DNA of 6,117 nt from Alphaproteobacteria bacterium (GTDB lineage: Bacteria > Pseudomonadota > Alphaproteobacteria > Micavibrionales > Micavibrionaceae). This document shows, piece by piece, positions 5,926 through 6,117 of this stretch; position 1 is the first letter of the stretch, and every line of letters starts with the position of its first letter. The notes beneath the pieces were generated by a model. The model saw only the letters and a list, made by a program, of their open reading frames with translations, ran no database searches and was not told where the DNA came from. The stretch lies in assembly GCA_021776015.1 (NCBI GenBank), contig JAJFGT010000065.1:1-6117 (forward strand), read 5' to 3'. The position numbers were made by a program, and so were the translations under genes.

Positions 5926-6117
5926 ATGACAAAATCAGAATTGATTCAACGTATGGCAGAACGTAACCCACATCTTTATTTGAGGGATGTTGAGACCATC
6001 GTCGATACTATTTTTAATAAAATCAAGCAAGCCTTAGTAAACGGTGATCGTGTTGAACTACGAGGCTTTGGAGCTTTTTCTGTAAAGGAACGACGTGCAC
6101 GTGTTGGGCGTAATCCT
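5926..6117 (+). CDS. ihfB: Integration host factor beta subunit, C-terminus cut by window edge
   Basis: The 64 codons present match the DNA-bending HU/IHF family. [13 protein letters not shown] begins the N-terminal dimerisation helices, [17 protein letters not shown] forms the beta body (about residues 43-59), and VGRNP ends the window at the start of the DNA-binding arm. P64 falls where the proline that intercalates between bases lies in IHF-beta. About 30 residues are missing. IHF-beta pairs with IHF-alpha to bend DNA at specific sites, acting in transcription, replication and recombination on the nucleoid. The start MTKSEL is the standard IHF-beta start and distinguishes it from IHF-alpha and HU. 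The Shine-Dalgarno is weak (GCGAG, 6 nt away). The rpsA-ihfB order is conserved across many proteobacteria and supports the call. Confidence 0.95.
   Translation, partial: MTKSELIQRMAERNPHLYLRDVETIVDTIFNKIKQALVNGDRVELRGFGAFSVKERRARVGRNP

Overview
The window most likely comes from an AT-rich alphaproteobacterium. The clearest evidence is a complete gene for ribosomal protein S1 with alphaproteobacterial character: six S1 domains, an FLPGSQVDIRP stretch in domain 2 and a GASLGDILGAAL tail. It is followed by ihfB, the usual alphaproteobacterial partner of rpsA. The low GC content and the unfamiliar neighbouring genes would suit a host-associated or deep-branching lineage such as Holosporales or a relative, but I infer this and the sequence does not prove it.

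Layout. Positions 1-3802 carry four minus-strand genes packed head to tail, with gaps of 3, 11 and 6 nt. In transcription order they are a 127-aa beta-rich protein of unknown function, an 83-aa acidic helical protein of unknown function, a 611-aa multi-part protein of unknown function, and a Uup-type ABC-F ATPase that runs off the left edge. Positions 3803-4066 form a divergent control region. It has a good minus-strand promoter (perfect TATAAT), a weaker plus-strand promoter candidate, short dyads and two GANTC sites. Positions 4067-5785 encode S1. A strong hairpin terminator (5808-5836) and a new promoter (about 5859-5888) separate it from ihfB, which starts at 5926 and runs off the right edge.

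How the parts fit. The right half is housekeeping: S1 binds mRNA on the 30S subunit, and IHF-beta bends DNA. The left half is the less ordinary part. Three genes I cannot assign to any family sit in one tight transcription unit with a translation-associated ABC-F ATPase. The 611-aa protein has no cysteine and one tryptophan. It starts with a series of (D/N/H/S)-P helix-capping motifs resembling the DP/STI1 style of co-chaperone repeat. An Ala/Thr/Val/Pro linker follows, and then a Met- and Gly-rich C-terminal half. This three-gene cluster is the best candidate in the window for something undescribed; its function cannot be read from sequence alone.
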